Below are positions 55,371 to 64,000 of a DNA stretch of 64,000 nt, piece by piece. Position numbers and translations under genes: made by a program. How positions within the stretch are numbered: position 1 is the stretch's first letter; every line of letters starts with the position of its first letter. The notes under the pieces were generated by a model. That model did no database searches and was not told where the DNA came from. It worked only from the letters and a program-made list of their open reading frames with translations. Source of the stretch: Paraburkholderia aspalathi (GTDB lineage: Bacteria > Pseudomonadota > Gammaproteobacteria > Burkholderiales > Burkholderiaceae); contig NZ_FPBH01000008.1 of assembly GCF_900116445.1 (NCBI RefSeq), forward strand, positions 62,001 through 126,000, given 5' to 3'.

Positions 55371-56075
55371 TTAGCGCTCCATCGGGGTTTCGTTGCGGCC
55401 GCGCAGCACGATGTCGAAGTCGTAGCCGAGCGCATAGGCCTCCTGCGTCGTATCGAGCGAGAAGCCTGCAATCATGCGGTCGCGTGCGTGCTCGGGCGTG
55501 CCCTGAAAAATCGGGTCGAAGGCCAGCAGCGGGTCGCCCGGGAAATACATCTGCGTGACGAGGCGCGAGCCGAAATGGTCGCCGAACAGCGAGAAGTGAA
55601 TATGATTCGGACGCCACGCGTTCGGATGATTGCCCCAAGGGTAAGCGCCCGGTTTGATCGTCAGAAAGCGATAGCGGCCTTCGTTGTCGGTGATGCAGCG
55701 GCCTGCGCCGAGGAAGTTCGGGTCGAGCGGCGCGTCGTGCTGATCGTTCTTGTGCACATAGCGGCCGGCAGCATTGGCTTGCCAGATTTCAACCAGCGTA
55801 TTGCGCACCGGGCGGCCGCCCTCGTCGAGCACACGGCCGGTCACGATGATCCGCTCGCCGAGCGGCTCGCCGTTGCGCATCGCATTGCGCGTCAGATCGT
55901 GATCGAGCGCGCCGAGGTCTTCGGTGCCGTAAACCGGTACACGTTGGTCGCGCAGTTTTTCCTTCAGAGGAATCAGCGGACGCGTCGGGCCGCGTTTGAC
56001 CGAAGAACCGTAGCCGGGATAGACGTAGGCGGGGTGGGACGCGAAGTCGCGCGCGGTGAGAAAGGAATCGTCCAT
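55371..56075 (-). CDS. pcaH: Protocatechuate 3,4-dioxygenase beta subunit
   Basis: 234 residues. The Fe(III) ligands are Tyr106, Tyr145, His158 and His160 (WRPNHIH motif). It cleaves the ring of protocatechuate between the hydroxyls to carboxymuconate, the first step of the beta-ketoadipate pathway. It precedes pcaG and is divergent from pcaQ. Confidence 0.95.
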   Translation of the reverse strand: MDDSFLTARDFASHPAYVYPGYGSSVKRGPTRPLIPLKEKLRDQRVPVYGTEDLGALDHDLTRNAMRNGEPLGERIIVTGRVLDEGGRPVRNTLVEIWQANAAGRYVHKNDQHDAPLDPNFLGAGRCITDNEGRYRFLTIKPGAYPWGNHPNAWRPNHIHFSLFGDHFGSRLVTQMYFPGDPLLAFDPIFQGTPEHARDRMIAGFSLDTTQEAYALGYDFDIVLRGRNETPMER

Positions 56076-56126
56076 CAGTGTCTCCTTCGAGAATTGTGGG
56101 ATACGGCTTTATGGAGCGACTTTATC

Positions 56127-56141
56127 TAACCTGAGAGGTTA
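56127..56141. promoter_or_regulatory. PcaQ-type operator (pcaH side)
   Basis: TAACC-TGAGA-GGTTA is a perfect 5-base-arm inverted repeat, close to the ATAACC-N4-GGTTA type described for PcaQ. It lies between pcaH and pcaQ, 51 bp upstream of the pcaH ATG. Confidence 0.55.
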
Positions 56142-56169
56142 TGCAAAATGACGTTTTCGCCCATTTCGT

Positions 56170-56184
56170 ATAACCTGCCGTTAT
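56170..56184. promoter_or_regulatory. Second PcaQ-type repeat at the pcaQ start
   Basis: ATAAC-CTGCC-GTTAT is a perfect inverted repeat covering the pcaQ ATG (56183-56185). It could allow PcaQ to control its own expression. Confidence 0.45.
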
Positions 56185-57181
56185 GCAACGCAGCCTCGCG
56201 GACAGCCGCGTCAAATTCCGTCATCTCCAGTGCTTTCTGGCCGTCGCCCAGTTCGGCGGCGTGCAGCGGGCCGCCGAAAGCTTGTCCATTACGCAGCCCG
56301 CAGTCTCCAAGACGGTTGCCGAACTGGAGGCGATTCTCGGCGTGAAGCTCTTCGAGCGCGGCCGCCACGGCGCCGTGCCGACCCGCGAGGGGCAGCTCTT
56401 CATGCCGCATGCGAGCGCCTGCGTCAGTGCGTTGCGACAGGGTGTGGACCTGCTGGCGCGCGCGGAAGGCGCGGCGGCCGCCACGCTCGAAATCGGCATT
56501 CTGCCGACCGTCGCGGCTGCGCTGGTGCCGCCGGTGCTGAAGCGCTTCGCCGCGCTTTGGCCGCGCGTGATCGTGCGCCTTGCCACGGGCGCCAACCCCG
56601 AATTGCTCGAGCGTTTGAAGGCCGGCGCGATCGAATTCGCGATCGGGCGTCTGGCGGACCCGGAACGGATGGTCGGGCTCAGTTTCGAGCAGCTTTTCAG
56701 CGAACCGTTGATTGCCGTAGTCCGCGCCGGGCATCCGTTGGCGCTGGGGGCCGGCTTGCCGGCCACGTCGCTGGAGGAATTTCCGGTGGTGCTGCCGCCG
56801 TTCGGCACGCTGATCCGGCAATCGGCTGAGAGCCTGTTGAGCGCGTGGGGCGTGCCGCCGTTGTCGGGGTTTGTCGAAGTGCTGTCGGTATCGACGGGGC
56901 GTGCGTTGACGCTGGAGAATGACGCGGTGTGGTTCGTGCCGCTGAGCGCCGTCGAATATGAACTGGGGCACGGCATGTTGGTGCGTTTGCCCTTGCAGTT
57001 CGCGGGCACCGGCGAACCTGTGGGGCTGATCCGGCGTTCGGACACGCAGCCGTCACCGGTGGGACGGGCGTTTATCGATGCCGTGCGCGAGGTTGCCCAG
57101 CTGCGCATGACGGCCGCCGCCGGCAAGCCTGCGGTCAAACGTGCGTCCAGGCGCAGCCGCGGCGGCATGTCCAGGACCTAA
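56183..57181 (+). CDS. pcaQ: LysR-family pca operon regulator PcaQ
   Basis: 332 residues. The HTH is at about residues 12-70 (ESLSITQPAVSKTVAELEAILG), followed by the effector domain. The divergent position next to pcaHG, plus operator-like repeats, supports PcaQ, which activates pca genes in response to beta-carboxymuconate-type inducers. The tail is Arg-rich. Confidence 0.88.
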   Translation: MQRSLADSRVKFRHLQCFLAVAQFGGVQRAAESLSITQPAVSKTVAELEAILGVKLFERGRHGAVPTREGQLFMPHASACVSALRQGVDLLARAEGAAAATLEIGILPTVAAALVPPVLKRFAALWPRVIVRLATGANPELLERLKAGAIEFAIGRLADPERMVGLSFEQLFSEPLIAVVRAGHPLALGAGLPATSLEEFPVVLPPFGTLIRQSAESLLSAWGVPPLSGFVEVLSVSTGRALTLENDAVWFVPLSAVEYELGHGMLVRLPLQFAGTGEPVGLIRRSDTQPSPVGRAFIDAVREVAQLRMTAAAGKPAVKRASRRSRGGMSRT

Positions 57182-57217
57182 GGCACGCCGCCAGGCGGCA
57201 CGGGAGATGCGGGAGGC

Positions 57218-57244
57218 GCAGTAGACGCAATAGACGCAATAGAC
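57218..57244. repeat. Three 9-bp tandem units
   Basis: GCAGTAGAC followed by two GCAATAGAC copies, directly after pcaQ. Small tandem array, possibly of variable copy number. No gene is involved. Confidence 0.5.
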
Positions 57245-57473
57245 GCCCGCCGCGGCCCGATTCTCCCCGCGTGAACCATCCAGTACAAAATAAAGTTTGC
57301 GAACGCCCCGTCACCCGGTGTACAAACACGATGCAAAAGCCGTCTCGGGCCGCATTGCCGCGGCACACCACGCATGCGGTGTCACACTGCAGGTGAAAGA
57401 CGGCGCGCACCGAACAGCAGAAACATCACGAACACGCGCAACAGCGTACGAAAGACTGCACAAGGAGATTGCC

Positions 57474-58607
57474 ATGCCCAGCGACTTGCCCACTCCAGAC
57501 GCCGCGCTGCGCGCCGTGTCGGCGCCTGAGCACAATCCGCTCGGCACCGCCGGCCTCGAATTCGTGGAGTTCGCCTCGCGCGAGCCGAAGGCGCTCGGCG
57601 AGACCTTCACGAAACTCGGCTTCAAGGCAATTGCGCGCCATATCAGCAAGGACGTCACGCTGTATCGCCAGGGCGAGATGCATTTCCTGATCAACGCCGA
57701 GCCGGATTCGTTTGCCGAGCGCTACGCCGAGGAATACGGCGCTGGCATCTGCGCGATCGGCATTCGCGTGGCCAATGCGCAGCGCGCCTTCGACCGCGCG
57801 ATCGAACTCGGTGCATGGGCGTTCGAAGGCGAACGCCTCGGTGCGGGCGAGTTGCTGATTCCGGCGATCCAGGGCATTGGCGATTCGCACATCTATTTCG
57901 TCGACCGGTGGCGCGGCCGTGGCGGCCAGCGCGGCGGCCTCGGTGACATCTCGATCTTTGACATCGACTTCCGTCCGATCGAGATCGATACCGCGCACGC
58001 CGATCTGAGTCACGCGGGCACCGGTCTCGTCGCGGTCGATCATCTGACGCAAACAGTCGGTGAGGGCCGGATGCAGGAGTGGCTCGACTTCTATCGCGAC
58101 CTGCTCAACTTCCGCGAGATTCACGAGTTGCACGCGAACTGGCATGTGTCGGCGGAGTCGCGCGTGATGGTGTCGCCATGCGGCGCGATCCGCGTGCCTT
58201 TGTATGAAGAAGGCACGCGCCGCACGAATCTGATGCACGACTATCTGCCGGATCATCCGGGCGAAGGCGTGCAGCACATCGCGCTCGCCACCGACGATAT
58301 CTTTGCGTGCGTCGAGCAACTCCTCGCGAACGGTGTCGAGTTCGTCGAGCCCCCGCCGCGCTATTACGAACAACTCGATGCCCGTTTGCCGGGTCATGGG
58401 CTCGATGTCGAGCGGCTCAAGCGCACGCACGTTCTGGTGGACGGCGAGATTGGGGCCGACGGCGTGCCGTTGCTGTTCTTTCAGACCTTTGTGCGGCGCG
58501 GTGCCGGAGAGATCTTCTTTGAGATCGTGCAACGGCAAGGTCACCACGGTTTCGGCGAAGGCAATCTGAGCGCGTTGGCGCAGGCACGCGAGCAAGCCGG
58601 CGCTTAA
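57474..58607 (+). CDS. 4-hydroxyphenylpyruvate dioxygenase-family protein
   Basis: 377 residues from ATG 57474, with AAGGAG before it. The two vicinal-oxygen-chelate halves carry the iron ligands His190, His268 and Glu350 (FFEIVQR). In HPPD the enzyme makes homogentisate from 4-hydroxyphenylpyruvate. The gene lies next to pcaQ/pcaHG; some related VOC domains form the C-terminal half of 3-dehydroshikimate dehydratases (QuiC), but the N-terminal barrel of QuiC is absent here. HPPD is the likelier role. Confidence 0.82.
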   Translation: MPSDLPTPDAALRAVSAPEHNPLGTAGLEFVEFASREPKALGETFTKLGFKAIARHISKDVTLYRQGEMHFLINAEPDSFAERYAEEYGAGICAIGIRVANAQRAFDRAIELGAWAFEGERLGAGELLIPAIQGIGDSHIYFVDRWRGRGGQRGGLGDISIFDIDFRPIEIDTAHADLSHAGTGLVAVDHLTQTVGEGRMQEWLDFYRDLLNFREIHELHANWHVSAESRVMVSPCGAIRVPLYEEGTRRTNLMHDYLPDHPGEGVQHIALATDDIFACVEQLLANGVEFVEPPPRYYEQLDARLPGHGLDVERLKRTHVLVDGEIGADGVPLLFFQTFVRRGAGEIFFEIVQRQGHHGFGEGNLSALAQAREQAGA

Positions 58608-58636
58608 CGCTTTGCCGTTTGCCGCTTACCGTTGAA

Positions 58637-59569
58637 TCAATCAGTCTCGGGATTGCCCGCCAGCCCAGGATTCACCGCGCTGTACGCCGCCGCTTCCCGC
58701 AACAGCCACTCGCGAAAGCTCGTGAGCGGCTTGCCGTGACTCAACTCCGTCGGATAGACGAGGTAATACGCCGAGTCCGCGACGGCGGGTGCGTCAAGCG
58801 GAATCACAAGTCCGAGTTGTTCGAGCTGAGCGTCGACGAAAAAGCGCGGCACCAGCGCGATGCCGAGACCGGCCGCTGCAGCGCTGATCAGCATCGTGTG
58901 GAGTTCGTAGCGGACCCCTTGCATCGTCCGGTTATCGTCGACACCGAGGTTGGCGAACCACGACGCCCAGCCGTCAGGCCGGGTGGTGGAATGCAGTAGC
59001 GGGTAGTCCAGCAGATCCGCCGCAGTTTCCACGGGCCGGGCCAGCAGACTTGCCGCACACACCGGCACGACTTCCTCGCTAAACAGAAAATCGGCCGATG
59101 TGCCCGGCCATGTCGGCTTGCCGTAGTGAATCGCGGCTTCGAAATGCGTCTCGGCGAACGGGAATGTGCCGGTGCGCACACCCATATTGACCCGCACGTC
59201 CGGATACTGCGCATTGAATGCCGCCAGCCGCGGAATCAGCCATTGCGATGCGAAAGTCGGCAGCACCGCCAGTTCCAGATACCCACCGCCGCTGCCATGC
59301 GCAATGATCGACAGCGTGTCGCGGTCCAGTTGTTCGAGCGAGCGCCGCACCTGCGCGCTATAGACCTTGCCCGCCTTGGTCAGCACCACCCGCTGTTTGA
59401 CGCGCACGAACAGCCGCACGCCGAGATTGCTCTCCAGCGTATTGATCTGCCGGGACACCGCGCTTTCGGTGAGGAACAGCTCGCGCGCCGCATGCGTGAA
59501 GCTCTCGTGCCGCGCGGCGGCTTCGAAAGCGAGCAGCGCGCCCATGTTGGGGATCTTGAACTTTCGCAC
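58637..59569 (-). CDS. LysR-family regulator, GcvA-like
   Basis: 310 residues from a GTG start at 59569 (an ATG at 59545 is a possible shorter start). The HTH at about residues 10-70 contains LTESAVSRQINTLESNLG. It is divergent from hglS and is its likely regulator. In Pseudomonas a LysR is also found beside hglS. Confidence 0.85.
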   Translation of the reverse strand: MRKFKIPNMGALLAFEAAARHESFTHAARELFLTESAVSRQINTLESNLGVRLFVRVKQRVVLTKAGKVYSAQVRRSLEQLDRDTLSIIAHGSGGGYLELAVLPTFASQWLIPRLAAFNAQYPDVRVNMGVRTGTFPFAETHFEAAIHYGKPTWPGTSADFLFSEEVVPVCAASLLARPVETAADLLDYPLLHSTTRPDGWASWFANLGVDDNRTMQGVRYELHTMLISAAAAGLGIALVPRFFVDAQLEQLGLVIPLDAPAVADSAYYLVYPTELSHGKPLTSFREWLLREAAAYSAVNPGLAGNPETD

Positions 59570-59737
59570 GTTGATTCCAAAAACGCATCAAGTGGCGATT
59601 TTATCTCGCTTTACGGCGCCGCTGCGAATTTGAATAATCTCGCATCCAACGATGCCGTGCTTGCGCCTTGAAGCCATGCCGGCAAGCCATCTTCATACAC
59701 ACGAACGCGTGCTCACCGCACTCCGCCCGGAACCGAT

Positions 59738-60775
59738 ATGCGAAACATCAAGAATGCGAATGTCGAACAACTGCTGCTGAAATTGCTCGGCGCAGAGAAA
59801 ACCGCGAGGCTGTTCGCCACTCTGAACCATCCGCAGATCCTCAATGAATGGGAGGACGGCACCGTCACCCGCGCCGAACTGGCGCAGGCGATGAACATGG
59901 CGCTGTTCGAAGACCTGCTGGCGCGCTCGGCGAATGGCCGTCGGTACACCGAGGAGGCGATCGCCGCTGGTGGCAGCGTCTACTTCGATCATGGCGCATT
60001 GCGCACGGTGCGCTGGGCGGAGAGCGGCGCGTTGCCGCCGGGTGAGGCTGCCTTCGCGCGCATCCTGCGGCCGCTCGGCTTCAGCATCAACGGCCGTTAT
60101 CCGCTCGACCGTTTGGGCATGACCGGCCGCGCCTGGGCGCACGATGACGCCCCCGATGAGATCGCGCAGTTCTTCGTCAGCGAATTGCACCCCGAGCGTT
60201 TCTCGGCGGAGTTTCAGCAGGCGGTGACGAAAGTGATCGGCGCCTCTCGCGATCCGTTGACGCCGCAAGCCGCCGGCCAGTTGTGGGAGCTCGAACGCGA
60301 AGGCGTGTTGTCGCTCGAGGCGGCTCACGCATTGCTGCCGGTGATCGTCGGCGCCTTCGCGCGTCAGCATGAGACGCCACGCGAAGCCGATTACGAAGTA
60401 TTGTTGAAGGAGTCGGCCGAAATGGCGTGGATCGCGACCGAAGGCAACGCCTTCAATCACGCTACCGATCGCGTCGCGGACGTGTTCAAGCTCTCCGACG
60501 ACGAAAAGGCAAAGGGTCGTCCGATGAAGCCGGAAGTGGAGCGTTCGCGTTCGGGCCGCGTGTTTCAGACCGCGTACCGTGCGGACATCGTGCGGCGCGA
60601 ATTTCGCGCGGCCGATGGCAGCATCGTCACGCGCGACGTGCCGGGCTCGTTCTACGAGTTCATCACGCGCAAGCGGACCTTCGATCAGGACGCGCGCCGC
60701 TGGGAAACGGACCTGCGTTTCGACGCCGGCAACGCACAGGGCATCTTCAAGATGACCGCGAGCCAGGCGGCTTAA
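59738..60775 (+). CDS. hglS: 2-oxoadipate dioxygenase/decarboxylase HglS (DUF1338)
   Basis: 345 residues of the DUF1338/YdcJ group. Candidate metal ligands are His85 (YFDHGAL), His241 (NHATDR) and Glu307 (FYEFIT). HglS from Pseudomonas putida converts 2-oxoadipate to D-2-hydroxyglutarate in D-lysine catabolism. It is followed by the D-2-hydroxyglutarate dehydrogenase gene and divergent from a LysR gene. Confidence 0.88.
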   Translation: MRNIKNANVEQLLLKLLGAEKTARLFATLNHPQILNEWEDGTVTRAELAQAMNMALFEDLLARSANGRRYTEEAIAAGGSVYFDHGALRTVRWAESGALPPGEAAFARILRPLGFSINGRYPLDRLGMTGRAWAHDDAPDEIAQFFVSELHPERFSAEFQQAVTKVIGASRDPLTPQAAGQLWELEREGVLSLEAAHALLPVIVGAFARQHETPREADYEVLLKESAEMAWIATEGNAFNHATDRVADVFKLSDDEKAKGRPMKPEVERSRSGRVFQTAYRADIVRREFRAADGSIVTRDVPGSFYEFITRKRTFDQDARRWETDLRFDAGNAQGIFKMTASQAA

Positions 60776-60817
60776 TTCGTAAGTGCAGGGCGATAGCGTG
60801 GGCGTTGAACACGAGAC

Positions 60818-63800
60818 ATGAGGGGCAAGGTGGGAACGTCATTGGATGAAGAGCAGGGCGCAGGCGTGAAGGCTTCGTTGAGCGACGCGGCTCATGGCTC
60901 GTCGAAAGCGCCGCGCGTTGCCAGGCCCTTTCAAGGGACTGCTGCTGTTATGCAGGCGCTCGAAGCTGACCTGCGCCGCAACGTACGCGGCGAAGTACGC
61001 TTCGATCAGGGCTCGAAAGCGTTGTATGCGGCGGATGCATCGAACTATCGGCAAGTCCCACTCGCCGTGGTCGTGCCATCGGACGTCGACGATCTGCTCG
61101 AAACGCTCGCCGCTTGCCGCCGCAATGACGTGCCCTTTCTCCCGCGCGGCGGCGGCACCTCGCAGAACGGTCAATGCGTGAACGTCGCGGTGGTGGCCGA
61201 CGCGAGCAAGTATGTGAACCGTGTCGTGTCGGTCGACCCTGTCGCGGGCGTAGCGATCGTCGAACCAGGCGTAATCTGCGACACCTTGCGCGACGCTGCC
61301 GAAGCGCACGGCCTCACATTCGCACCCGATCCCGCGACGCACAGTCGCTGCACGCTCGGCGGCATGATCGCCAACAACTCGTGCGGCGCGCATTCGGTAA
61401 TGGCCGGCAAAACGGTGGAGAACGTCGAGGCGCTGGAAATCGCGACCTTCGACGGCGCGCGTTTCTGGGTCGGGCCTACTTCGGACGACGAACTCGAACG
61501 CATCATCGCAGCAGGCGGCCGCCAGGGTGAAATCTACGCCGCGCTCAAGCAACTGCGCGACACCTACGCCGGTCAGATTCGCGCGAAATTCCCGCAGATC
61601 AAGCGGCGCGTGTCGGGCTTCAATCTCGATCAACTGCTGCCGGAAAACGGCTTCAACGTCGCGCGGGCGTTGGTCGGCACCGAGGGCACCTGTGCGGTGA
61701 CCTTGCAGGCGAAAGTGCGGCTCGTAAAGAGTCCGGCGAAACGCGTGATCGTCGTGGTCGGCTTTACCGATATCTACACCGCCGCGGACGCCGTGCCGCA
61801 TTTCATGCGCTGCGGGCCGATCGCGATCGAAGGACTCGACCGTGCGATCATCCGCGGCTTGCAGGCGCGCGGGTTGAAGAAGGATGAGATCGCCTTGCTG
61901 CCGGCAGGCGATGCCTGGGTCGTGCTCGAATTCGGCGCGGATACGCAAGACGATGCCGTGCATCAGGCGCACACCGCCGCGGCGTATTTTTCGTCGGGCG
62001 CAGCAGGACCGAACGTGTCGGCGATGCTTGTCGAAGATCGTGCACTTCAGGCCAAGGTGTGGTCGATCCGCGAGACGGGGGCGTCGGCGGTGGCCTTGTC
62101 GGTGGATGCGGGCACGCCCGATCCAGTGGTCGGCTGGGAAGATGCGGCAGTCGATCCCATGCGTCTCGGCGATTATCTGCGTGCGTTTCAGGCGCTGGTG
62201 GATCGATATGGCTACGAGACGAGCCTATACGGCCATTTCGGCGACGGTTGCGTCCACGCGCGCATTACCTTCGATCTACGCAGCGTGGAAGGTGTCGCGA
62301 CGTGGCGTAAGTTTCTACGCGAAGCGGCGGAACTGGTGGTCGAATTCGGCGGCTCGCTCTCGGGCGAACACGGCGACGGTCAGGCCAAGGCCGAGTTCCT
62401 GCCGATCATGTACGGCCCCGATCTGATGCAGGCGATGGAGCAGTTCAAGGCGATCTGGGACCCGGCCAATCGATTGAATCCCGGCAAGGTCGTGCATGCG
62501 TATCGCGCCGACGAAAACCTGCGTATGGGGCCGGCCTACAAGCCCGTGACACTGCAAACGAAGCTCACCTTCGCGAGTCAGGAAGGTGAGGGTTTTCAGC
62601 GTGAGATCGAACGATGCATCGGCATGGGCAAATGCCGCTCGCTCGAAGGCGGCACGATGTGCCCGAGCTTTCGCGCAACACGTGAAGAGAAATACTCGAC
62701 ACGTGGCCGCGCGCATCTGTTCTGGGAAATGCTGCAAGGCGACGTGATCGCCGATGGCTGGCAAAGCCGCGAAGTGAAAGATGCACTCGATACGTGCCTC
62801 GCGTGCAAGGGCTGCAAATCCGATTGCCCGACGCATACGGATATGGCGTCGTACAAAGCGGAGTTTCTTTCGCATTACTACGAGACGAATCGCAGGCCGC
62901 GCCAGGCATTGTTTATGGGGCGGATTGGCGAATGGGCGCCGTGGGCGGCGCGCTTTCCGCGTTTCACGAATTTTATGACGTCGACATCGGGGTTGGCTGC
63001 AGTTGGGAAATGGGTCGCCGGTGTCGCGCAAGCACGTGAGTTGCCGAAGTTTGCTACGCAGACGTACCGGCAGATTGCTCGGCGTTCGCCTCAGACGGAG
63101 CTCGATGCTCGCTCTTCTGGCGACGTGAAGAAAGTCATCCTGTGGGTCGATACGTTCAATGATCACTTCACGCCCGAGATCGCGCAGGCCGCGGCCGATG
63201 TGCTGACGCAAATGGGGTGGCACGTCGTGCTGCCGAAGAACCGTTTGTGCTGCGGGCGTCCGCTGTATGACTTTGGCTTACTCGACCGTGCGCGCGAGTT
63301 GCTGACCACCATTCTCAATGACCTCGGAGAGGACATCGCCGCCGGCGTGCCGTTGGTCGGTCTTGAACCCGGCTGCTTATCGGTGTTCAAGGACGAACTG
63401 CTGAAGCAATTCCCCGATCACGCTTTAGCGACGCAACTGTCTGCGCAGACGTTTCTATTTTCCGATTTCGTCGCGCGTCAGCCGTTCGATTGGCCGACGC
63501 TTCCCGCGGACGTGATCGTGCACGGCCATTGTCATCAGAAGGCGCTATTCGGTATGCAAGGCGATACCGCGCTGCTGAACAAGCTTGGCGTGAAGTGGAA
63601 ATTGCTCGATACGGGATGCTGCGGCATGGCGGGATCGTTCGGCTTCAACGACGAGCATCACGCGCTGTCTGAGAAGATCGGCGAAGACACGCTGTTTCCA
63701 GCGGTGCGTGCTGCGGCGGCGGCAAACGCGGAAACGATCGTACTGACCAACGGCTTCAGTTGCCGGGAGCAGATCGAACAGGGGACCGGGCAACACGCGA

Positions 63801-63847
63801 TGCATATCGCGCAACTAGCGCAGCGGGCGTTGGCGGCGCGCCGTTAA
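60818..63847 (+). CDS. FAD- and Fe-S-binding oxidoreductase, likely D-2-hydroxyglutarate dehydrogenase (YdiJ type)
   Basis: 1009 residues. The N-terminal half is a PCMH-type FAD domain (PRGGGTSQNG at about 107-116, GGSLSGEHGDGQAK motif). The C-terminal half carries the iron-sulfur motif CLACKGCKSDCPTH (about 655-668) and two CCG domains (LCCGRP and GCCGMAG). The fusion resembles YdiJ/D2HGDH. With hglS next to it, the likely substrate is D-2-hydroxyglutarate, which it would oxidise to 2-oxoglutarate. The exact start is uncertain (ATG 60818 has a weak ribosome site). Confidence 0.85.
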   Translation: MRGKVGTSLDEEQGAGVKASLSDAAHGSSKAPRVARPFQGTAAVMQALEADLRRNVRGEVRFDQGSKALYAADASNYRQVPLAVVVPSDVDDLLETLAACRRNDVPFLPRGGGTSQNGQCVNVAVVADASKYVNRVVSVDPVAGVAIVEPGVICDTLRDAAEAHGLTFAPDPATHSRCTLGGMIANNSCGAHSVMAGKTVENVEALEIATFDGARFWVGPTSDDELERIIAAGGRQGEIYAALKQLRDTYAGQIRAKFPQIKRRVSGFNLDQLLPENGFNVARALVGTEGTCAVTLQAKVRLVKSPAKRVIVVVGFTDIYTAADAVPHFMRCGPIAIEGLDRAIIRGLQARGLKKDEIALLPAGDAWVVLEFGADTQDDAVHQAHTAAAYFSSGAAGPNVSAMLVEDRALQAKVWSIRETGASAVALSVDAGTPDPVVGWEDAAVDPMRLGDYLRAFQALVDRYGYETSLYGHFGDGCVHARITFDLRSVEGVATWRKFLREAAELVVEFGGSLSGEHGDGQAKAEFLPIMYGPDLMQAMEQFKAIWDPANRLNPGKVVHAYRADENLRMGPAYKPVTLQTKLTFASQEGEGFQREIERCIGMGKCRSLEGGTMCPSFRATREEKYSTRGRAHLFWEMLQGDVIADGWQSREVKDALDTCLACKGCKSDCPTHTDMASYKAEFLSHYYETNRRPRQALFMGRIGEWAPWAARFPRFTNFMTSTSGLAAVGKWVAGVAQARELPKFATQTYRQIARRSPQTELDARSSGDVKKVILWVDTFNDHFTPEIAQAAADVLTQMGWHVVLPKNRLCCGRPLYDFGLLDRARELLTTILNDLGEDIAAGVPLVGLEPGCLSVFKDELLKQFPDHALATQLSAQTFLFSDFVARQPFDWPTLPADVIVHGHCHQKALFGMQGDTALLNKLGVKWKLLDTGCCGMAGSFGFNDEHHALSEKIGEDTLFPAVRAAAAANAETIVLTNGFSCREQIEQGTGQHAMHIAQLAQRALAARR

Positions 63848-63865
63848 GGGGCCGTAGCGCCGTCG

Positions 63866-64000
63866 CTATTTTTTCGCCGGCTCTGAGGTAGCCGACGTCT
63901 GCGGAATGTCGGCGCTGGTTGCCATCCACAACACCTCGGCGTCTTCGTCGCTGGTGGACACTGCTGCGTGGCCGGTGCGGCTGTCGAAGTAAAGGCTGTC
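63866..64000 (-). CDS. C-terminal part of a cupin-type regulator
   Basis: The frame ends with TAG (63866-63868) and is open at the window's right edge. The visible 44 residues, DSLYFDSRTGHAAVSTSDED and what follows, resemble the end of a cupin domain of XRE-type regulators (GDxxYFDSxxPH-like). Only this tail can be seen, so the call is tentative. Confidence 0.4.
   Translation of the reverse strand, partial: DSLYFDSRTGHAAVSTSDEDAEVLWMATSADIPQTSATSEPAKK

Overview
The window is a 64 kb piece of a betaproteobacterial chromosome, almost certainly Paraburkholderia or a close Burkholderiaceae relative. The evidence is the high GC content of most genes, a BPSS1780-family membrane protein, a DUF3563 gene, Burkholderia-type trimeric porins, the order ring-hydroxylating oxygenase / xseB / ispA / dxs / folE2, and the macromolecular synthesis cluster rpsU / yqeY / dnaG / rpoD with tsaD nearby. 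It looks like a main-chromosome segment, with housekeeping genes mixed with regulators and catabolic modules.

Layout. 0-7 kb: two LysR regulators (one ArgP-like), a tautomerase, an SDR, then the molybdate cluster modE and modABC with a ModE-type box before modA. 7-17.3 kb: a PAP2 phosphatase, a PHB-depolymerase-type esterase behind a PhaR-like operator, DUF3563, photolyase, the peroxide pair ohr/ohrR with a clear operator, a BPSS1780 membrane protein, homoserine kinase, a small exported protein and AMP nucleosidase. 17.5-20.3 kb: a decayed ISAs1 transposase beside a lower-GC island with a three-gene operon (Tat-exported PhoD-N-like domain, glycine-rich hydrophobic protein, multi-TM protein) and a convergent membrane gene; I cannot assign functions there. 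20.4-30.9 kb: a split chromate transporter with LysR, a LOG-family protein head-to-head with polA, NDH-2, a Tat-exported dienelactone hydrolase, a sulfurtransferase and an orphan Rieske oxygenase.

31-43.6 kb: isoprenoid precursor genes (ispA, dxs) with xseB, folE2 behind a hairpin-rich leader, tsaD, a BaiN-like flavoprotein, rpsU, yqeY, dnaG, rpoD, and then an odd CAU-anticodon tRNA with a class II (long variable arm) shape and a leader that looks like an attenuator. 44-54.6 kb: two convergent porins, a transposase-N-domain gene, a chemoreceptor, a Crp/Fnr regulator divergent from an acyl-CoA synthetase, a cold-shock gene, a LysE exporter, a candidate structured RNA and an H-NS-like protein. 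54.8-64 kb: protocatechuate 3,4-dioxygenase pcaHG with divergent pcaQ and two operator-like repeats, an HPPD-family dioxygenase, and a lysine/2-oxoadipate module (LysR, HglS, D-2-hydroxyglutarate dehydrogenase).

How the genes work together: ModABC brings in molybdate under ModE control; Ohr/OhrR handle organic peroxides; PcaHG/PcaQ and the HPPD-like protein feed aromatic-ring catabolism; HglS plus the YdiJ-type dehydrogenase would convert 2-oxoadipate to 2-oxoglutarate in two consecutive steps. The observations most worth a second look are the class II CAU tRNA with its leader and the low-GC three-gene operon.
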